Below the pieces are notes generated by a model. It was not told the DNA's origin. It did no database searches and saw only the letters and a program-made list of their open reading frames with translations. Source: Dillenia suffruticosa (taxonomy: Eukaryota > Streptophyta > Magnoliopsida > Dilleniales > Dilleniaceae). Taken from it: DNA of 64,000 nt. The stretch covers positions 5,590,001 to 5,654,000 of the forward strand of contig JAVTVX010000005.1 in NCBI GenBank assembly GCA_033439265.1, in the 5' to 3' direction. Positions 59,814 through 64,000 of this stretch are shown here, one piece after another. The position numbers were made by a program, and so were the translations under genes. Within the stretch, counting starts at the first letter, position 1. Each line of letters starts with the position of its first letter.

Positions 59814-60966
59814 ATGGCTGTGACACAAGTTACAAATACCATAGTTCATGAAGTTCTAAGGGGGTCCGACAACTACCAAATTTGGTGCAAATCCATTGAA
59901 ACCCACTTAGTAGATCAAGATCTTTGGAATATCATTGACGGAAGCCTAGAATTTCAATCTGGAGATGATAGAGAAAATTTTAAGATTTGGCATCAGAACA
60001 ATACCAAGGTTTTACAAATTATTTCCTCAGCCTGTGAACCTGACATATCCCGCCAAGTTCTTGAATACGAATCGGCCAAAGATGCTTGGGATGCTCTACA
60101 AGGTGACTTTAAGAATTTGGAATCACCAATGGGGCCAGTAATCAATAGCGATGCAGTAGATAACCCTCTTTATGCAAGACTCTTGAAGGCCGTCTTGCAC
60201 GATAATTGGGATGCTATAAAAGTTATCCTTGACGACAACCGCGAGCTAAAGACTGCACAAATTTCACCTCAAGGGAAAACGGTACTTCATCTTGCAGTCG
60301 CAGAAGGACATTTAGATCTTGTGAAGGAGCTGTTGATGTGGGAACACATGTTAGAACAAGACTTGGAGGCAGAAGATACAGATGGTTGCACAGCTCTAGC
60401 TATTGCCGCTCAAGGTGGGTATAGAGAGATTGCAAAGTTATTGATTTCGAGGAATGGACGTCTGGCTGAGCTCAAAACAAAGAGTGGCGCACTCCCTGTG
60501 GTGTTGGCTTCAACAACTGTCCATACTGATTTGATCCGCTTTCTTTACAATCATACTCCTCCTGGCTGCTTTCACCCGGAGATGGACAATGGCCGGTTTA
60601 GCAATGGTGCTGCTCTCGTTGCCAATTGCATCATCGCCAATCTATATGGTAAGAAGAATTTAGCGATGTTGATTTAAGAGCAAATCTGTCTTTAAATCAT
60701 AATTATTAGGAAAAAACTTGATTTAAGATTATTTTTGAGATGCCTCAAACTTGATCTCATATGCTTTTAGTACATGTTTATAACCTCTTTGTGAATCGTG
60801 ACATGCCATTTTTAAGATATCGCCTTGGGGGTGCTCCAACAATTTCCCAGTTTGGCTCTTGGATTAGGCTCCTCCGGACCCACTCCCGTTCATTTGTTGG
60901 CTCTCAAGACTACATCCTTCCCTAGTAGGGATCACATGACATTCTGGGAAAGGTGGATCTACCATT
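59814..60966 (+). CDS. ANK-PGG gene copy D, 5' part, interrupted by copia insertion
   Basis: Exon 1 (59814-60648, phase 1) starts MAVTQVTNTIVHEVLRG and holds the Gag-like domain (NYQIWCKSIETHLV, IWHQNNTKVLQ, AKDAWDAL) fused directly to ankyrin repeats (KTVLHLAVAEGHLDLVKELL, TALAIAAQGGYREIAKLL, LPVVLASTTVHTDLIRFLY). Exon 2 (60817-60966, 150 bp) matches gene C exon 3. No stops or shifts in these exons. The next intron holds a GT microsatellite and, from 61110, a copia element. Exons for the second ankyrin block and the PGG domain would lie beyond the window, if they survive. Unlike gene C, no intron separates the Gag-like and ankyrin parts. Confidence 0.85.
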
Positions 60967-60998
60967 GTGAGTACAGCCCTAACCCCTCTTCTCCCTCT

Positions 60999-61016
60999 GT
61001 GTGTGTGTGTGTGTGG

Positions 61017-61044
<28 letters not shown>
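60999..61044. repeat. (GT)n microsatellite
   Basis: GT units with one GGGT break, in the intron of gene D. Confidence 0.95.
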
Positions 61045-61050
<6 letters not shown>

Positions 61051-61109
61051 AGTAATACTTTATTTCAGTCTTTGGTGAAAATGATTGTCAGATAATGATA
61101 TTCATTAAC

Positions 61110-61533
61110 TGTTAGATTATGGTGACTCAATCACGCAACGGAAGCAATAATTTAACATTTTTCAAAATCATAAAAAATCAAGTTTACGGTATACCTTAAT
61201 CGGTGATTCGAATAATTTGAAAAATCACAAACTTTAAACTGGAGCAAGTCGCAGTCGGGATGATAGTTACGTAAGACGAACTATTAACACGATACCACAA
61301 CGTTCCAACCCTTAACCTGGTGATTCGTGCGTTGATCGGAATCAATCCCTCTTGATCATCATCTCTCTTGATGTTCTTTTTCATAAAAAAAAATAATGTT
61401 TTTCTTTTTGTGAATCATAACTCCCGTAGGAGTTATTTTTTTAGAGTAAAATTAGGGGAGAGTGGGGTAATGGGTAACTACCCATTACCCCTTTTTTGAA
61501 ATTTAAATAGCCCCACGTTGGCATTACTCAACA
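61110..61533 (-). repeat. 3' LTR of second copia element
   Basis: TGTTAGATTATGG start and ATTACTCAACA end on the + strand; 424 bp. Only one LTR is in the window, so the left end is inferred from the TG and from the break in intron sequence. Confidence 0.78.
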
Positions 61534-61545
61534 TCTCCCACTTGC
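61534..61545 (-). other. Polypurine tract of second copia element
   Basis: The minus strand reads GCAAGTGGGAGA next to TGTTGAGTAATG. Confidence 0.85.
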
Positions 61546-62700
61546 ACACGAGAGCATTTTATTTTCGTCATGAGATCACAACTCATGCGATCCACCATAT
61601 CACCCTACAGGGATTTCATACAGGGTTGGACGTCGTGCGACTAGCGAGTACACCTACAAACAAAAACTCCTCGACACACCTGTTAGGATGATCGAGTAGT
61701 CACCGTTAATATCATAAGAAAGCTCGTTGTACCCCAGATCCAAGACTAATTACATTCATCGAGTTACTTTCCTCACCGAAAGTAATCCCCAGCTATCACT
61801 CGACTATGTATTCACTATCATGTTCAAATCCCTACATGGATGAACATAAAAGACCGGTCGGTGAATACAACATAACAATGCAATGTCAATTGGTTTTCCT
61901 TTTCCCAAACTCGAATCTATCGATCTCAATTCGGCTGCTTTCCTAGACCTGTCTCTCAGACCTCAATTTATCTTCCGGGCCATTGGTAAACAGACTAAAG
62001 TAGCAAACACTGAATTATGATCTTAAGAGACAGCCGAAAGTAATAAGGGCACAAGAGATCCCACCCAATGGATCTCGAATCTCACACAGTGGGGCTTGGG
62101 GATAAGTTTTAAATTATTGTTTCAAGTAATATAGCTCCCACTATCCCAAGTCGTCTTTTCACACGTGGTATGAAAACACGTGCCACAGTGTTACTCCCCC
62201 ATCTCTCAGAAGGGTATATGTCAGATTTCTCTAACACTGTGCAGGTACGAGGACACAGTCTACACATAAGACTTTACCTAGAGATCTCAGAAAGAGTACC
62301 TATGAGACAATATCATAAATTACAGGTGATATCCGAGATCTCAAACCTGATTTCTCACAGGCAACATGGATGTGGGTACTTCCATGTCGGTCATATCGCA
62401 TATGACCCCATCCTGAACACGTATCAGGGCGACTTATGTTCTAGCAGGACCACTCTCAAAACCTCTTACAGCTAGAAACCATCTCATCCCCGCTCACTCA
62501 GAGCCGGAGGTGGTCACTGGTGTGAGAGAGTCGACCTCGCCTGCCCGACATATCTATTATCACAAACAGAACATATATATGATAATTAAAAGTAAGTGCA
62601 TTAATGGAAAATATAATACAAAAGTGACTGAATAATGCACTATAATCATATATATATAAAATCAATAAGCATCAACGTCATCATTAAGTACAAACTGAGA
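61546..62700 (-). other. Non-coding 3' region of second copia element
   Basis: No supported frame on either strand. Lies between the end of RNase H and the PPT. Confidence 0.65.
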
Positions 62701-62704
62701 AATG

Positions 62705-64000
62705 TCAGTAGATATTCAAACCCAATGACTCTCTATGCCCTAAAAAAGAGTCTCTAGTGATGGGTTTGGTGAAGGGGTCAGCCACCATACTGTATGTCGA
62801 AATGTACTTGACGGTCACTTCACCCTTCTCGATGATGTCTTTAATATAATGGTATCTGGTGTCGATGTGTTTAGTCCTACTATGAAACTTAGGGTCTCGA
62901 GTGTAAGCGATAGCGGCCTGATTATCACAATAAATCATTACAGGTCTCCCACTATCCGCTACAATCCCTAAGTCATTCAGTAGTCTCCGAAGCCAAACAC
63001 TCTCCTGAACTGCAACTGAGTACGCCACAAACTCAGCCTCCATCGTAGATAGAGCAACACAGGTTTGCTTCTTACTGTTCGAAGAGATAGCTCCGCCATT
63101 GAGCAAGAAAGCAAAACCTGATGTCGATTTGCGCTTATCCAAATCACCTCCCCAGTCGGCGTCCGAATAGCCCACAAGTCGCAAATCGCCTCCTCCGTAA
63201 CTCAAGGAGAAGTTTGCAGTTCCTTTTAGATATCGGAAAATCCTTTTCACTGCTCTCCAGTGACCCCTTCCAGGATTTGCCTGATATCTGCTCACCAGAC
63301 CAACTGCATAACAAATGTCCGGTCTAGTACATAACATTGCGTACATCAAACTTCCCACTGCACTGGAATAAGGTACTTTACTCATTTCCCTTACTTCTTC
63401 CTGAGTTTTCGGACACATGTCCAGGCTCAGGCCTTCACCTTTGGCGATCGGAGTATCTATGGGATTACAATCATTCATCCCAAAACGCTCGAGAATTTTC
63501 TTAATGTAGGTCTCTTGTGAAAGAGCCAACATCTTTTTCGAGCGATCCCTCTAAATCTTAACTCCAAGGATGAACTCAGCTTCACCCATGTCTTTCATGT
63601 CGAAACTGGATGACAACCATGCTTTGATGGTCATTAAATACTGAATGTCATTCCCGGCCAACATTATGTCATCCACATACAACGACAGGATCACAAAAGA
63701 GTTATCGGACCGTATCAGATAGACACAATGATCCTCCTCGACCATCGTAAAACCGTAAGATATCACCTACTCGTGAAATCTTAGGTACCACCGCCTGGAT
63801 GATTGTTTTAGACCGTATATCGACTTCCGAAGTCGACAGATTTTGTCCTCTTGCCCTACCAGAACAAAACCAGGGGGTTGTTCCATGTAGATCTCCTCAT
63901 CCAGGCTCCCGTTAAGAAAAACGGTCTTAACGTCCATCTGGTGTAACTCAAGATCCATACTAGCGATAATCGCCAAAAGTATACGGATCGAAGTAAATTT
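62705..64000 (-). pseudogene. copia RT and RNase H (partial)
   Basis: A single frame from the window edge: RT with DVKTVFLNGSLDEEIYM, IYGLKQSSRRWY and intact active site YVDD (LSLYVDDIMLAGND); then RNase H with YSDADWGGDLDKRKSTSG, STMEAEF, YCDNQAAI and a terminal VADPFTKP motif. Two premature TAG codons, at about 63767 and 63533, interrupt otherwise good sequence without frameshift. Confidence 0.9.

Larger units (their letters stand above)
61110..64000 (-). mobile_element. Ty1/copia retrotransposon, 3' half (runs off window)
   Basis: The 3' LTR at 61110-61533 is followed on the minus strand's upstream side by a PPT, about 1.1 kb of non-coding sequence, RNase H and RT. Left flank TTAAC predicts the target duplication at the far end. 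Different family from the copia at 1-5004. Confidence 0.92.

Noticed and set aside
1..64000. tRNA, rRNA or CRISPR features
   Set aside because: None recognised. The only tRNA-related sequences are retrotransposon primer binding sites and the SINE promoter boxes.

Overview
The window is nuclear DNA of a dicot-like plant. It is AT-rich, has spliced genes with GT-AG introns, and about two thirds of it (roughly 42 kb by my boundaries) is transposable elements: Ty1/copia, Ty3/gypsy chromovirus, Ty3/gypsy Athila-like, solo LTRs, LINE fragments, a SINE and a CACTA-like end. I cannot name the species.

Under the transposons lies a broken tandem cluster of one host gene family: ankyrin-repeat membrane proteins with a C-terminal PGG domain (the ACD6/ITN1-type family). 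Four gene copies are visible, all on the + strand: A (5.2-5.75 kb, two internal exons of a pseudogene), B (30.4-31.7 kb, pseudogene), C (48.77-52.47 kb, apparently intact, eight coding exons, 772 aa) and D (59.8-61.0 kb, open as far as exon 2, then cut by a copia element inserted in an intron). Upstream blocks of the family survive without genes at 14.7, 25.5-26.2 and 34.5-36.9 kb, so the ancestral cluster was larger. B, C and D all begin with a domain resembling the Gag protein of copia retrotransposons, in front of the ankyrin repeats.

Layout: 1-5004 copia, minus strand, left LTR cut by the window edge; 5.2-5.75 kb gene A; 5942-11493 chromovirus, plus, heavily mutated; 11.5-15.1 kb intergenic with CACTA-like end, LINE scrap, 34-bp repeat and orphan promoter; 15142-25233 Athila-like element 1, minus (TSD CCTAA); 25.5-26.2 kb orphan promoter block; 28.2-29.25 kb gypsy remnant; 29.9-31.7 kb gene B; 34153-34382 SINE with a 15-bp TSD; 35.06-36.27 kb LINE 3' end; 37095-47206 Athila-like element 2, minus (TSD AATAT); 47.4-52.5 kb gene C with promoter; 53329-55902 and 56060-58912 two related solo LTRs in opposite orientation (TSDs TTCGT and CACGA); 59.1-61.0 kb gene D; 61110-64000 copia, minus, running off the window.

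Only gene C looks able to make a full protein. Its expected role, from its family, is a membrane-bound ankyrin protein in stress or defence signalling. Its upstream block carries paired W-box cores shared with the two orphan copies. Every retrotransposon coding region seen here carries stops and/or frameshifts.
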